Below are positions 33,154-42,282 of a DNA stretch of 64,000 bases, in pieces (position 1 is the stretch's first letter; each line of letters opens with the position of its first letter). Position numbers and translations under genes: made by a program. The stretch covers positions 62,001 to 126,000 of the forward strand of contig NZ_JACSNX010000004.1 in the NCBI RefSeq assembly GCF_016902445.1. The letters are read 5' to 3'. This DNA comes from Oscillibacter valericigenes (lineage in GTDB: Bacteria; Bacillota; Clostridia; Oscillospirales; Oscillospiraceae). The notes below the pieces were generated by a model. The model worked only from the letters and a program-made list of their open reading frames with translations. It was not told the DNA's origin and made no database searches.

Positions 33154-34500
33154 ATGAGCTACCAGGAAGTGTACAAACAGAAGCTGACGACGGCGGACGA
33201 GGCGGTCAAGGCCGTCCAGTCCGGCGACTGGGTGGACTACGGCTGGAGCGTCTGTTCCGCGGATGCGCTGGACAAAGCGCTGGCCCGCCGGATGGACCAG
33301 CTGACAGACGTGAAGATCCGGGGCGGCATCCTGACCCATCGGCCTGCCATTTTCGATGTGCCGGGCGCGGCGGACCATTTCACCTGGAACTCCTGGCACA
33401 TGAGCGGCATCGAGCGCAAGGCCGTCAGCGAGGGCTTCTCCTATTACATCCCCCTGCGGTATTCCGAGCTGCCGGGATATTACCGCAACTGCATCAAGAC
33501 GCTGGATGTGGCCATGTTCCAGGTAGCTCCCATGGATGAGCACGGCTGGTTCAACTTCGGCCCCGGCGGCTCCCATCTGAAAGCGGTGTGCGAGTGCGCC
33601 AAGACCGTCATCGTGGAAGTCAACAAGAACATGCCCGTTTGCCTGGGCGGCTTTGACAACTGCATCCACATTGATGACGTGGATATGATCGTGGAGGGTG
33701 AGAACCCCATCCTGGACGAGCTGGGCGGCGGAGGAGCTGCCAGCGAGGTGGATCTGGCGGTGGCCAATCTGGTGGTGCCGGAGATCTGCGACGGCGCCTG
33801 CCTGCAGCTGGGCATCGGCTCCATGCCCAACGCCATCGGCAAGATGATCGCAGAGAGCGACCTGAAGGACCTGGGCGTGCACACGGAGATGTATGTTGAC
33901 GCATTTGTGGACATGTCCATGGCAGGCCGCATCACCGGCCTGCGTAAGCCCTTTGACCGGGGCCGGCAGACGTATGCCTTTGCGGCGGGCACCCGGAAGC
34001 TGTACGACTTCATCGACAATAACCCCGGCTGCATGGCAGCTCCTGTCAGCTATGTGAACGACATCGCCCGGGTGTCCCAGATCGACAACTTCATCTCCAT
34101 CAACGGCGCGGTGGACGTGGACCTGTACGGTCAGGTGTCCTCCGAATCCTCCGGCACCCACCACATCTCCGGCGCCGGCGGCCAGCAGGACTTCGTCATG
34201 GGTGCCTACCTGTCCAAGGGCGGCAAGAGCTTCATCTGCTGCTCCTCCTCCTATATGGACAAGAAGACCGGCCAGCTGAAGTCCCGCATCCGGCCCACCC
34301 TGCTGGAGGGCTCTGTGGTCACCGCCACCCGCACCAACCTCCACTATGTGGTCACCGAGTACGGCAAGTTCAACGCCAAGGGCAAGTCCACCTGGGAGCG
34401 GGCTGAGGGCCTCATCGCCATCGCCCATCCCCAGTTCCGCGAGGAGCTGATCGCCGCGGCGGAGAAGATGCACATCTGGCGCCGCTCCAACAAGAGATAA
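33154..34500 (+). CDS. Acetyl-CoA hydrolase/transferase family, probable butyryl-CoA:acetate CoA-transferase
   Basis: A 448-residue cytosolic family-I-like CoA-transferase. [11 protein letters not shown] places the expected catalytic glutamate at E245, as in 4-hydroxybutyrate and butyryl-CoA transferases; [10 protein letters not shown] gives the Gly-rich CoA pocket, and [17 protein letters not shown] the C-terminal motif. It would move CoA from butyryl-CoA to acetate, the last step of butyrate formation. 4-hydroxybutyrate or propionate use is possible; sequence alone does not decide. It is monocistronic with its own promoter, terminator and a Rex-like site. AGGAGGA precedes ATG 33154. Confidence 0.88.
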   Translation: MSYQEVYKQKLTTADEAVKAVQSGDWVDYGWSVCSADALDKALARRMDQLTDVKIRGGILTHRPAIFDVPGAADHFTWNSWHMSGIERKAVSEGFSYYIPLRYSELPGYYRNCIKTLDVAMFQVAPMDEHGWFNFGPGGSHLKAVCECAKTVIVEVNKNMPVCLGGFDNCIHIDDVDMIVEGENPILDELGGGGAASEVDLAVANLVVPEICDGACLQLGIGSMPNAIGKMIAESDLKDLGVHTEMYVDAFVDMSMAGRITGLRKPFDRGRQTYAFAAGTRKLYDFIDNNPGCMAAPVSYVNDIARVSQIDNFISINGAVDVDLYGQVSSESSGTHHISGAGGQQDFVMGAYLSKGGKSFICCSSSYMDKKTGQLKSRIRPTLLEGSVVTATRTNLHYVVTEYGKFNAKGKSTWERAEGLIAIAHPQFREELIAAAEKMHIWRRSNKR

Positions 34501-34519
34501 AGAGACCTCCTATTCCCCC

Positions 34520-34556
34520 GGGTCCGGACGGCAGCATCTGTCGTCCGGACCCTTTT
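34520..34556 (+). terminator. Terminator of the CoA-transferase gene
   Basis: GGGTCCGGACG (34520-34530) pairs with CGTCCGGACCC (34542-34552), followed by TTTT. Confidence 0.85.
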
Positions 34557-34638
34557 GCCGCCTGTGTCCGGTGTTTCGCCGGGGAGAGCACAGTCCTGTG
34601 AGGATGCGTACAATAGTAAAAAAATTTCAAAAATATGC

Positions 34639-34667
34639 TTGTAAACACGCCCAAAAGCCGGTATAAT
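34639..34667 (+). promoter_or_regulatory. Sigma-A promoter of carD
   Basis: TTGTAA (34639-34644), a 17-base spacer and TATAAT (34662-34667), 80 bases before carD. Confidence 0.82.
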
Positions 34668-34747
34668 GGAATTTGTGAAAACAGAAAAGTGGAAATAGAG
34701 AGAGCGGGTTCCAGTCACCGCCTGGCGGAAATGGGAAGGAGATTACC

Positions 34748-35245
34748 ATGTTCAGCGTTGGGGATCTGGTCGTTCATCCAATGCACGGTGCCGGCGTGAT
34801 CGACGCCATTGTTCAGGAAAAGGTCGCGGGGAGTACACAGGACTACTATGTGTTCAAAATGCCGGTGGGTGGACTGCTGCTGAAGATCCCCACCGCCAAC
34901 AGCCAGGCCATTGGGATCCGCTCCATCATCCAGCAGCCGGAGGCGGAGGCGCTGATCAGTGCCATCCCCTCGCTGAAGGTGGAGGAGAGCAGCAACTGGA
35001 ACAAGCGGTACCGGGAGAACATGGTGCGGATGAAGAGCGGGGACCTGTACGAGGTGGCCCGGGTCATCAAGGGACTGATGTTCCGGGAGCGGAAGCGGGG
35101 CCTGTCCAATGGGGAGCGGAAGATGCTCCACACGGCCCGGCAGATCCTGCTCTCGGAGCTGGTGCTGGCAGAGGACAGCGGCTATGAGGAGGTGGAGGGG
35201 CGTGTGGAGCGGGCCATGCTCCAGCCGCCGGATCCACAGGGATAA
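34748..35245 (+). CDS. carD: CarD family transcriptional regulator
   Basis: A 165-residue RNA-polymerase-binding protein. Residues about 1-60 form the RID Tudor-like domain (FSVGDLVVHPMHGAGVIDAI, then YYVFKMPVGGLLLKIP), which contacts the RNA polymerase beta subunit. The rest is the helical DNA-binding domain (KSGDLYEVARVIKGLMFRERK). CarD stabilises open complexes. ATG 34748 has AAGGAG upstream. Linkage to ispD-ispF is conserved across Firmicutes. Confidence 0.94.
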   Translation: MFSVGDLVVHPMHGAGVIDAIVQEKVAGSTQDYYVFKMPVGGLLLKIPTANSQAIGIRSIIQQPEAEALISAIPSLKVEESSNWNKRYRENMVRMKSGDLYEVARVIKGLMFRERKRGLSNGERKMLHTARQILLSELVLAEDSGYEEVEGRVERAMLQPPDPQG

Positions 35246-35247
35246 GG

Positions 35248-35272
35248 TGTTCGCGGACAGCGTCCGCGAACA
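35248..35272 (+). terminator. Intercistronic hairpin between carD and ispD
   Basis: An 11-bp perfect stem (35248-35258 with 35262-35272, loop AGC) is followed only by TTCTG. It is probably a weak attenuator that sets carD above ispD. Confidence 0.5.
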
Positions 35273-35313
35273 TTCTGCTGTATTGGGAAACCGTTCCGGG
35301 GAGGTCGGATCAT

Positions 35314-36042
35314 ATGGCATTTTTCAAGAGGTTCCGGGAGGCTCAGCGGCCCCGCTGTGCAGCTCTGGTGGCGGCAGCGGGCAGCTCCTCCCGCATGGGG
35401 GGCGTCAACAAGCTGCTCCAGCCGCTGGACGGCGTCCCCGTGCTGGCCAGGACTCTGACGGCTCTGCAGCTGGCCAGGCGGATCGACGAGATCGTGGTGG
35501 CAGCCCGGGAGGAGGACTTCCTGGAGATCTCCCGGCTGTGCAGGACCTATGGCATCACCAAGTGCACCAAGGTGATCCGGGGCGGAGAGAGCCGGGCCCA
35601 CTCTGTGCTGCTGGCGGCGCTGGAGGCCGGGGAAGACATGGAGCTGCTGGCGGTGCAGGACGGCGCCCGCCCCCTGGTGACGCCGGAGCTCATCGACGCG
35701 GTGGCGGAGGCGGCGGCCCGGACCGGCGCGGCGGCTCCGGCGGTGGCGGTGAAGGACACCATCAAGTCCGTCCGGGAGGACGGCACGGTGGCGGAGACAT
35801 TGGACCGGTCGGTCCTGCGGGCGGTGCAGACGCCCCAGATCTTTGAGGGGAGCCTGCTGAAGGCCGCGCTGCAGGCGGCAGTCGAGGGGGACATCCCCGT
35901 GACGGACGACTGTTCCGCCGTGGAGCGGCTGGGCAAGCGGGTATACTTAGTGGACGGGGACGAGGAGAACCTGAAGATCACCACCCCCGTGGACCTGATC
36001 CTGGCGGAGGCCATTCTGCACGACAGGGAGGAGCGGTTATGA
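35314..36042 (+). CDS. ispD: 2-C-methyl-D-erythritol 4-phosphate cytidylyltransferase
   Basis: A 242-residue MEP-pathway enzyme joining CTP and MEP. The nucleotide loop AAAGSSSRMGG is near residues 21-31, VQDGARPLV is the substrate motif and TDDCSAVE a family landmark. ATG 35314 has GGGGAGGT about 10 bases upstream. It overlaps ispF by 4 bases. Together with ispH in this window it covers three steps of the pathway. Confidence 0.95.
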   Translation: MAFFKRFREAQRPRCAALVAAAGSSSRMGGVNKLLQPLDGVPVLARTLTALQLARRIDEIVVAAREEDFLEISRLCRTYGITKCTKVIRGGESRAHSVLLAALEAGEDMELLAVQDGARPLVTPELIDAVAEAAARTGAAAPAVAVKDTIKSVREDGTVAETLDRSVLRAVQTPQIFEGSLLKAALQAAVEGDIPVTDDCSAVERLGKRVYLVDGDEENLKITTPVDLILAEAILHDREERL

Positions 36043-36524
36043 CAGATCTGCGGATCGGACACGGATACGACGTCCACCGGCTGACGGAGGGGCGGCGGCT
36101 GGTGCTGGGAGGCGTGGAGATCCCCTGGGACTTAGGTCTGCTGGGCCACTCTGACGCGGACGTGCTGACCCACGCGGTGATGGACGCCCTGTGCGGCGCC
36201 GCCAAGCTGGGGGACATCGGCAAGCTGTTTCCGGACAGCGATCCCCGCTATGCCGGCATCTCCAGCCTGGAGCTGCTGCGGCAGGTGGCGGCGCTGCTGA
36301 AAAAAGGCGGCTGGGCCGTGGTGAACGTGGACGCCACCTTGATCGCACAGGCCCCAAAAGTGGGACCCTGCCGCCGGGAGATGGAGGCGAATCTCGCCGC
36401 CGTCCTGGGGGTGGAGACGAACCGGGTGAATGTGAAGGCAACCACAGAGGAGCATCTGGGCTTCACCGGGGATGGGTCCGGCATGGCCGCCCATGCCGTG
36501 GTGCTGCTGGAGCGGCTCCCCTGA
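36039..36524 (+). CDS. ispF: 2-C-methyl-D-erythritol 2,4-cyclodiphosphate synthase
   Basis: A 161-residue trimeric zinc enzyme. RIGHGYDVHRL (D and H zinc ligands), LLGHSDADVLTHAVMDALCGAA and the C-terminal TTEEHLGFTG are diagnostic. It overlaps ispD (ATGA at 36039-36042), so the two are translated together. A terminator follows. Confidence 0.97.
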   Translation: MTDLRIGHGYDVHRLTEGRRLVLGGVEIPWDLGLLGHSDADVLTHAVMDALCGAAKLGDIGKLFPDSDPRYAGISSLELLRQVAALLKKGGWAVVNVDATLIAQAPKVGPCRREMEANLAAVLGVETNRVNVKATTEEHLGFTGDGSGMAAHAVVLLERLP

Positions 36525-36525
36525 A

Positions 36526-36555
36526 AAAAGGACGTGCCCGACGGCGCGTCCTTTT
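36526..36555 (+). terminator. Terminator of ispDF
   Basis: AAAAGGACG (36526-36534) pairs with CGTCCTTTT (36547-36555); the right arm supplies the T-tract. Confidence 0.78.
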
Positions 36556-36606
36556 CGCACATCTGCCCGCTCTGCCCATAGAATGGGTAGAGAGGAGGAG
36601 TGTCCT

Positions 36607-36858
36607 GTGGAGCACTATTTGATCATTGCCCGCTCGGTGACTTACGCCCAGCGGATGCAGCGGGTGCTGGGACGGGCGGGGATCCGGAGCCGGATCTTCC
36701 GGGCCCCCCGGGACCTGACGGACCGGGGCTGCGCCTATGCTGTGCAGATCCCGGACACCGACCTGACGGCTGCCCTGGCGGCCCTTCACAGGGAGTCTTT
36801 GGACCCTGTTCAGATATTCCTGACCCAGCGGGGGACGTTCCGGGAGGTGAGACCGTGA
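36607..36858 (+). CDS. DUF3343 protein (possible sulfur/selenium carrier)
   Basis: An 83-residue protein beginning MEHYLIIARSVTYAQRMQRVL and containing RAPRDLTDRGCAYAVQI. The single Cys in GCAY fits the conserved Cys of DUF3343 proteins, which are proposed to carry reactive sulfur or selenium. GTG 36607 has GAGGAGGAG upstream. It overlaps the cysteine desulfurase by 4 bases, which supports acceptance of S or Se from that enzyme (inference). Confidence 0.82.
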   Translation: MEHYLIIARSVTYAQRMQRVLGRAGIRSRIFRAPRDLTDRGCAYAVQIPDTDLTAALAALHRESLDPVQIFLTQRGTFREVRP

Positions 36859-37979
36859 TCTACTTTGACAGCGCGGCCACCACCTTCCAGAAGCCCCGGG
36901 CCGTGGCCGATGCCATGCTGGCGGCTCTGGCCACCATGAGCTCCCCCGGACGGGGCGGATACCCCGCCGCCATGGCGGCGGCGGATGCCGCCTTCGACTG
37001 CCGGACGGAGCTGGCGGAACTGTACCACGCGGAGAGCCCGGAACAGGTGGTGTTCACCATGAACGCCACCCACGGCCTGAACATCGCCATCAAGAGCCTG
37101 GTGCCCCCCGGCGGGAGGGCCGTGATCTCCGGCTATGAGCACAACGCCGTCACCCGGCCCTTGGCGGCCCTGGGGGCCCAGGTGTCCGTGGCGGCGGCGC
37201 CACTGTTCCGGCCTGAGACGGTGACGGCGGCCTTTGACCGGCTCATCGTCCCCGGAACGGACGCCGTGATCTGTAGCCATGTGTCCAACGTGTTTGGCTT
37301 TGTCCAGCCGGTGGAGGCCGTCGCCGCCATTTGCCGGCAGCGGGGGGTGCCCTTCATCATCGACGCCTCCCAGTCCGCCGGAATGCTGACCCTGGACATG
37401 GCGGCCCTGGGGGCGGCCTTCATCGCCATGCCGGGCCACAAGGGCCTGTACGGGCCTCAGGGCACCGGTGTACTGCTGTGCGGAAAGGATGTCCCTGTCC
37501 GTACGCTGCTGGAGGGCGGGACGGGGAGCCTCTCCATGCAGCAGGAGATGCCGGATTTCCTGCCGGACCGGCTGGAGGCAGGCACCCACAATATGCCCGG
37601 CATCGCAGGGCTGCTGGCGGGGGTCCGATTCGTCCGCCAGCTGGGGCCGGAGAACATCTGCCGGGAGGAGCGGCTGCTGGCCCATCAGGCGGCAGAGGGA
37701 CTGCGCCGGGTCCCGGGGCTGACCGTCCACGCCCTGCCGGACCTTGCGGCCCAGGCGGGGGTGCTTTCCATCATACCGGAGCAAATGGACGCAGAGGCCC
37801 TGGGCGCCGCCCTGGCAGAGCGCGGCATCGCCGTGCGGGCAGGGCTCCACTGCGCGCCCCTGGCCCACCGCACCGCCGGCACGCTGAACACCGGAACAGT
37901 GCGGCTGAGCTTCTCCCACTGGAACACCCGGGAGGAGGTGGACCGGCTTCTGGAGGCCGTAGGAGAAATTTTCCAGTGA
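36855..37979 (+). CDS. Aminotransferase class V, cysteine desulfurase family
   Basis: A 374-residue PLP enzyme resembling the EF2568-type cysteine desulfurases (TIGR01977). K196 in MPGHKGLYG binds PLP; C333 in GLHCAPLAH is the catalytic persulfide Cys; DSAATTFQKP and ATHGLNIAIK are family landmarks. GTG 36855 has GGGAGGTG upstream. This subgroup is linked by others to selenium-dependent molybdenum hydroxylases. The pair with DUF3343 is tight, but no selD or hydroxylase gene is in the window. Confidence 0.9.
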   Translation: MIYFDSAATTFQKPRAVADAMLAALATMSSPGRGGYPAAMAAADAAFDCRTELAELYHAESPEQVVFTMNATHGLNIAIKSLVPPGGRAVISGYEHNAVTRPLAALGAQVSVAAAPLFRPETVTAAFDRLIVPGTDAVICSHVSNVFGFVQPVEAVAAICRQRGVPFIIDASQSAGMLTLDMAALGAAFIAMPGHKGLYGPQGTGVLLCGKDVPVRTLLEGGTGSLSMQQEMPDFLPDRLEAGTHNMPGIAGLLAGVRFVRQLGPENICREERLLAHQAAEGLRRVPGLTVHALPDLAAQAGVLSIIPEQMDAEALGAALAERGIAVRAGLHCAPLAHRTAGTLNTGTVRLSFSHWNTREEVDRLLEAVGEIFQ

Positions 37980-38016
37980 TTTTCTGAACAGACCGTGAAT
38001 TTTGGCCCGGTTTACC

Positions 38017-38045
38017 TTGCAATCTACAGGCAGATTTTATATAAT
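38017..38045 (+). promoter_or_regulatory. Sigma-A promoter of cdaA
   Basis: TTGCAA (38017-38022), a 17-base spacer and TATAAT (38040-38045), 37 bases before the cdaA start. Confidence 0.83.
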
Positions 38046-38082
38046 CTAGATATTCATGGCCTGAAAGGGATGATGACGTTCA

Positions 38083-38976
38083 ATGGATATGAGCGACGTG
38101 CTGACGATCGCCACGCTGCCCGGCACCATCGGCCGGTATCTGATGATGCTGCGGGTCCGGGACCTTCTGGATATGGCGATCGTGGGCTTTGTGTTCTACA
38201 AGATCCTGACGCTGATGAAGAGCACCCGGGCCGCCAGCCTGCTGAAGGGCGTGCTGGTGTTCCTGGCGGCGCTGATGCTGTCCTACATCCTGCAGATGCG
38301 CAGCATCACCTTCATCATGCGGTCTCTGGTGAGCTGGGGCGTGCTGGCGCTGGTGATCCTCTTCCAGCCGGAGATCCGGCGGATCCTGGAGGAGGTGGGC
38401 AGCCGCCGCTTCATCGCTTTCTTCTCCAGAACAGAGGCTGGCACCGCCGTGGAGCAGGCCATCGACCAGACGGTACTGGCCTGCACGGAGATGTCCCAGT
38501 CCCGCACCGGCGCCCTGATCGTGTTTGAGCGGGAGAACCTGCTGGATGACATGGTACGCAGCGGCACGGTGCTGGATGCGGCGGTGTCCAGCGAGCTTTT
38601 GAAGAACATCTTCTTCGTGAAGGCTCCCATGCACGACGGCGCCGTCATCGTTCGGAACGGACGGGTGCTGGGCGCCGGGTGCATGCTGCCTCTCAGCAAG
38701 AACGTGAACCTCTCCCGGGATCTGGGGATGCGCCACCGGGCCGGCATCGGCATGAGCGAGAACGCAGACGCGGTGGTGGTCATCGTCTCGGAGGAGACGG
38801 GGTCTATCTCCGTGGCCATCGGCGGCATGCTCAAGCGTCACCTGAAGCCGGAGACGCTGGCCAATATTCTGCGGAACGAACTGCTTCCGCAGGAGGCCGA
38901 CGAGGACAAGCCCAGATTCAGCCTGGCGAACCTGCTGCGGGCCGGGACCACGGGAGGCGAGAAGGATGAAAAGTAA
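38083..38976 (+). CDS. cdaA: Diadenylate cyclase CdaA
   Basis: A 297-residue membrane enzyme that condenses two ATP into cyclic di-AMP. Three N-terminal membrane helices (about 25-95) are followed by the DAC domain with D185-G-A and R217-H-R219, the catalytic motifs. ATG 38083 is the best start; the SD GAAAGGGA is somewhat distant. The C-terminus overlaps cdaR by 11 bases, the conserved cdaAR pair. Confidence 0.96.
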   Translation: MDMSDVLTIATLPGTIGRYLMMLRVRDLLDMAIVGFVFYKILTLMKSTRAASLLKGVLVFLAALMLSYILQMRSITFIMRSLVSWGVLALVILFQPEIRRILEEVGSRRFIAFFSRTEAGTAVEQAIDQTVLACTEMSQSRTGALIVFERENLLDDMVRSGTVLDAAVSSELLKNIFFVKAPMHDGAVIVRNGRVLGAGCMLPLSKNVNLSRDLGMRHRAGIGMSENADAVVVIVSEETGSISVAIGGMLKRHLKPETLANILRNELLPQEADEDKPRFSLANLLRAGTTGGEKDEK

Positions 38977-40288
38977 CGGCGGGCAGAAGGCACTCTACAT
39001 CGGGCTGTGCATGCTGGCGGCCGTTGTGGTGTGGATCTTCGCGGACAACTACGGGACAGACGGCTCTCCCATCACATATGAGAAGTGGTTCCGGGATATC
39101 CCCATCACCTATACCAGCGAGACGGTGCTGACCGGCCGGGGCCTGATGCTGCTGGAAGAGGGCACTGACGCCACGGTGGATCTGAAGATGCAGGGATCCC
39201 ACTGGGACCTGGCGCTGCTGGACAGCGACTATATCCGCGTCACTGTGGATCTGTCAGACGTGACCCGGACGGGAGAGCAGACGGTATCCTCCATCCTGGT
39301 GAGCTTCACGTACCCGTATTTCAACGGCAGGATCACCAGGACCCAGCAGAGCCCGTCGCCCATCACCCTGAATGTGGCGGAGCTGTACCACAAGACGGTG
39401 GACGTCCGCTGCGAGATCACCGGCAATGTGGCGGAGGGGTACTCCGCCGGCGAGCTGCAGATCAGCCCCACGGAGATCGAGGTCCGGGGCGACCAGGCGG
39501 ACGTGGATGCCGTCAGCTACGCCAAGGTGACCCTGGATCTGGGGGAGGATGCCACCTCCACGGTCTCCGGCGAACTGCCCATCCAGTTCTATGACGAAAA
39601 CGACCAGCTGCTGGAGGATACCAGCCTCCAGACCACGGAGGAGACCATCCAGGTGACGCTGCCGGTGTATGTGACGAAGGAGCTGCGGCTGACCATGGAC
39701 TTCCAGGAGTCCGCCGGCGCCCGGGCAAGCAACGTGACCTATGAGATCGAGCCGTCCACCATTCTGGTGTCCGGCCCGGCGGAGGTGCTGAACAGCATGG
39801 ACAGCATCGTGCTGGACACTTTTGACCTGGCATCCCTCGGCAGCACCACCAACTACAGCTACGCCATCCCCATCCCGGAGGGATGCGAGAACCTCAGCGG
39901 CGTGACCCGGGCGACGCTGCGCATCTCCTTTAGGGACATGCAGCGGACCACCGTCACTGCCACCAACTTCATTCTGCAGAACGCGCCGGACGGCCGGGAC
40001 GTGAACCTGCTGACCGAACAGCTGGCGGTGTCCATCTTCGGCACCAGCGGGAATGTGGAGGCCATCACCGGGGATGATATCCTGGTGACCGTGGATCTGG
40101 CGGACTTCGGCTCTGCCGTGGGCACCTATACCGTGCCTGCGGAGGTGACGGTGCTGGGCCGGGACGTAGGAGTTTCCGGCGGCCCTTACCGGGTACGGGT
40201 CACCATTTCCGAACAGACCGCAGATCAGCCGGCGGAGCCTGACGTTCCCGCCGGGGAGAACCCAGATACAGGAGACGAGACGACATGA
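38966..40288 (+). CDS. cdaR: YbbR/CdaR regulator of CdaA
   Basis: A 440-residue protein with one N-terminal membrane segment (ALYIGLCMLAAVVVWIFA) and four extracytoplasmic YbbR repeats (about 40-400), beta-rich with alternating V/T. It binds and modulates CdaA. Thr/Asp-rich C-terminal tail. In Bacillus glmM follows; here rseC follows, overlapping by 4 bases. Confidence 0.92.
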   Translation: MKSNGGQKALYIGLCMLAAVVVWIFADNYGTDGSPITYEKWFRDIPITYTSETVLTGRGLMLLEEGTDATVDLKMQGSHWDLALLDSDYIRVTVDLSDVTRTGEQTVSSILVSFTYPYFNGRITRTQQSPSPITLNVAELYHKTVDVRCEITGNVAEGYSAGELQISPTEIEVRGDQADVDAVSYAKVTLDLGEDATSTVSGELPIQFYDENDQLLEDTSLQTTEETIQVTLPVYVTKELRLTMDFQESAGARASNVTYEIEPSTILVSGPAEVLNSMDSIVLDTFDLASLGSTTNYSYAIPIPEGCENLSGVTRATLRISFRDMQRTTVTATNFILQNAPDGRDVNLLTEQLAVSIFGTSGNVEAITGDDILVTVDLADFGSAVGTYTVPAEVTVLGRDVGVSGGPYRVRVTISEQTADQPAEPDVPAGENPDTGDETT

Positions 40289-40695
40289 CACAGATCGCAA
40301 CGGTTGAACGAATTTTGGACGCAGATCACGCGGAGATCTCCGTGCCCCGCAAGTCCGCCTGCGGACACGACTGCGAGGAGTGCGCCGGCTGCGGCGTCTC
40401 CGGCGCGTCGGTGTACGCCCGGGCCAGCAACCCCATCGGCGCCCAGCCCGGGCAGAAGGTGGTGGTGGAGAGCAGCACCAAGAAGATGCTGCGGATCGTG
40501 GTGCTGGTGTACCTGATCCCGGTGGTGCTGTTTCTGGCAGGTTATGTGATCACCTCCATGCTGACCGCCAGTGTGGCGGCGCAGTATGCAGTGGCGGGCG
40601 CCGGATTCGTGCTGGGCATCGTGTTCGCCATCTTCTACGACCGCTGGCTGCGGGCGAGAGGCGGGCTGTCCTTCAACATCGTCCGGCTGTTCTGA
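40285..40695 (+). CDS. SoxR-reducing system RseC family protein
   Basis: A 136-residue protein. The N-terminal cytosolic part has CGHDCEECAGCG, a Cys-rich motif likely to bind metal or Fe-S; two membrane helices follow (IVVLVYLIPVVLFLAGYVI and YAVAGAGFVLGIVFAIF). RseC proteins are linked to electron transfer to SoxR or to sigma-E control in other bacteria; the role in Clostridia is unknown. ATG 40285 overlaps cdaR. Confidence 0.88.
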   Translation: MTQIATVERILDADHAEISVPRKSACGHDCEECAGCGVSGASVYARASNPIGAQPGQKVVVESSTKKMLRIVVLVYLIPVVLFLAGYVITSMLTASVAAQYAVAGAGFVLGIVFAIFYDRWLRARGGLSFNIVRLF

Positions 40696-40699
40696 GGCG

Positions 40700-41605
40700 G
40701 TGTTCGGCTATGTGCGGCCCCCGCTGGAGCTGCTGCCCCAGGCGGAGACGGACCGATTCCGGCGGACTTACTGCGGGCTGTGCCACACGTTGGGCGGGCG
40801 GTACGGTCCGGCGGCCCGGATGATCCTGAACTATGACTTCACGTATCTCGCCATCCTGCTGTCGGACCCGGCGGAGACGGAGCCCTGCCGCCGCCGGTGC
40901 GCGGCCAGTCCCCTCCGGCCCCGGGCGTATCAGCCCGCCTCACCGGCACTGGAGCTGGCAGCGGATGAGAGCGTGATCCTGGCATGGTGGCAGCTGCGGG
41001 ACGGTGTGGAGGACCACGGCTTCTGGAAGGGACTGGGGTACCGGAGCGGCGCTGCAGCGCTGAAGCGGGCCTACCGCAAGGCCGCGGCGTCCCGGCCGGA
41101 TTTTGACGCCAGGGTGCGCCGTCAGCTGGCGGCCCTGGCCGCTTTGGAGAGGGAACAGTGTCCCTCCATGGACGCAGCGGCGGACACGTTCGCCCAGCTG
41201 CTGGCTGCGGCCGCGGACGGCGTGGGGGACCCTGTCCGGCGGCGGGTACTGGAGCAGATGCTCTACCACCTGGGCCGGTGGGTTTATCTCGTCGATGCGG
41301 CGGATGACCTGCAGAAGGACGCCGCCTCCGGGAATTATAACCCCGTGGCCCTGCGGTACGGCCTGCGAAACGGCAGGTGGGACGAGGAGAGCCGCCAGGC
41401 GTTCGCCAAGACGCTGGACCACTCCATTCACATGATCGCCACGGCCTTTGAGCTGTGGGACTTCGGTGTCTGGCGCCCTGTACTGGAGAGCACGGTGTAC
41501 TCCGGGCTCTTCGCCGTGGGCCGGGCCGTTCTGGAGGGGACCTTCCACAAGCTGCCCCCCAGAGAACAGAGAAAGAAACACAAGAAGGCTGAGGAGACCA
41601 CATGA
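40700..41605 (+). CDS. DUF5685 family protein
   Basis: A 301-residue protein with the DUF5685 opening [13 protein letters not shown] and [12 protein letters not shown] (CxxC) followed by [12 protein letters not shown]. The helical middle resembles polyprenyl synthase-like folds. It likely binds metal through CGLC plus later Cys. GTG 40700 is only 4 bases after the rseC stop and directly gives MFGYV; the SD is weak. It overlaps the DnaJ gene by 4 bases. Function unknown. Confidence 0.85.
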   Translation: MFGYVRPPLELLPQAETDRFRRTYCGLCHTLGGRYGPAARMILNYDFTYLAILLSDPAETEPCRRRCAASPLRPRAYQPASPALELAADESVILAWWQLRDGVEDHGFWKGLGYRSGAAALKRAYRKAAASRPDFDARVRRQLAALAALEREQCPSMDAAADTFAQLLAAAADGVGDPVRRRVLEQMLYHLGRWVYLVDAADDLQKDAASGNYNPVALRYGLRNGRWDEESRQAFAKTLDHSIHMIATAFELWDFGVWRPVLESTVYSGLFAVGRAVLEGTFHKLPPREQRKKHKKAEETT

Positions 41606-42255
41606 ACGATCCCTATAAGATCCTAGGCGTACCGGAGGATGCTTCCGACGAGGAGATCAAAAAAGCATATCGGGAGCTGGCCCGGAAGTATCATCCGGAC
41701 AACTACCACGACAACCCCCTGGAGGATCTGGCCCAGGAGAAGATGAAGGAGATCAACGCCGCCTACGAGCAGATCACCAAGGAGCGTGCCTCCGGCAGAC
41801 GGACCGGCGGCGCCGGCGGCGCTTACGGCGGGGGCTCCTACGGCTATGGCGGCTATCAGAGCTACGGCGGATATGGGAGCTCCCAGAGCTACAGCGGCCA
41901 GAGCTCCGTGCTGCAGCAGGCCCGCATCGCCATCAACACCGGCAACATCAGCCGGGCGGAGGCGCTGCTGGCCAATTACAGTGACCACAACGCCGAGTGG
42001 AACTTTTTAAAGGGCGTGGTGTGCTACCGCCGGGGCTGGATGGACGAGGCCCTGCGGTACTACCGCACCGCCGTTCAGATGGACCCGGGCAATGCCGAGT
42101 ACCGGCAGGCACTGGACTATATGGAGGGCACGGACGACACGGCCTATCGGCCAGGCGGCAGCTTCGGCACCCTGTGCAGCGGAAACCCCTGCCTGAGCAT
42201 GTGCTGCCTGTACACCCTGTGCAGCAGCGGCGGTTACTGGTGGTTCTGCTGCTGA
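41602..42255 (+). CDS. DnaJ-domain protein with TPR-like part and Cys-rich tail
   Basis: A 217-residue protein. Residues 1-65 are a J domain with HPD at 31-33, which stimulates DnaK ATPase. A Gly/Tyr/Ser-rich linker follows (about 70-110), then a short TPR-like helical region (about 112-170: [34 protein letters not shown]). The tail has nine Cys in the last 30 residues ([11 protein letters not shown] and [11 protein letters not shown]). No zinc finger of classical DnaJ is present. The DUF5685-DnaJ order recurs in Oscillospiraceae (from memory). Confidence 0.9.
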   Translation: MNDPYKILGVPEDASDEEIKKAYRELARKYHPDNYHDNPLEDLAQEKMKEINAAYEQITKERASGRRTGGAGGAYGGGSYGYGGYQSYGGYGSSQSYSGQSSVLQQARIAINTGNISRAEALLANYSDHNAEWNFLKGVVCYRRGWMDEALRYYRTAVQMDPGNAEYRQALDYMEGTDDTAYRPGGSFGTLCSGNPCLSMCCLYTLCSSGGYWWFCC

Positions 42256-42282
42256 GGGACTGTGAGAGAGGAAGTTGAGACC

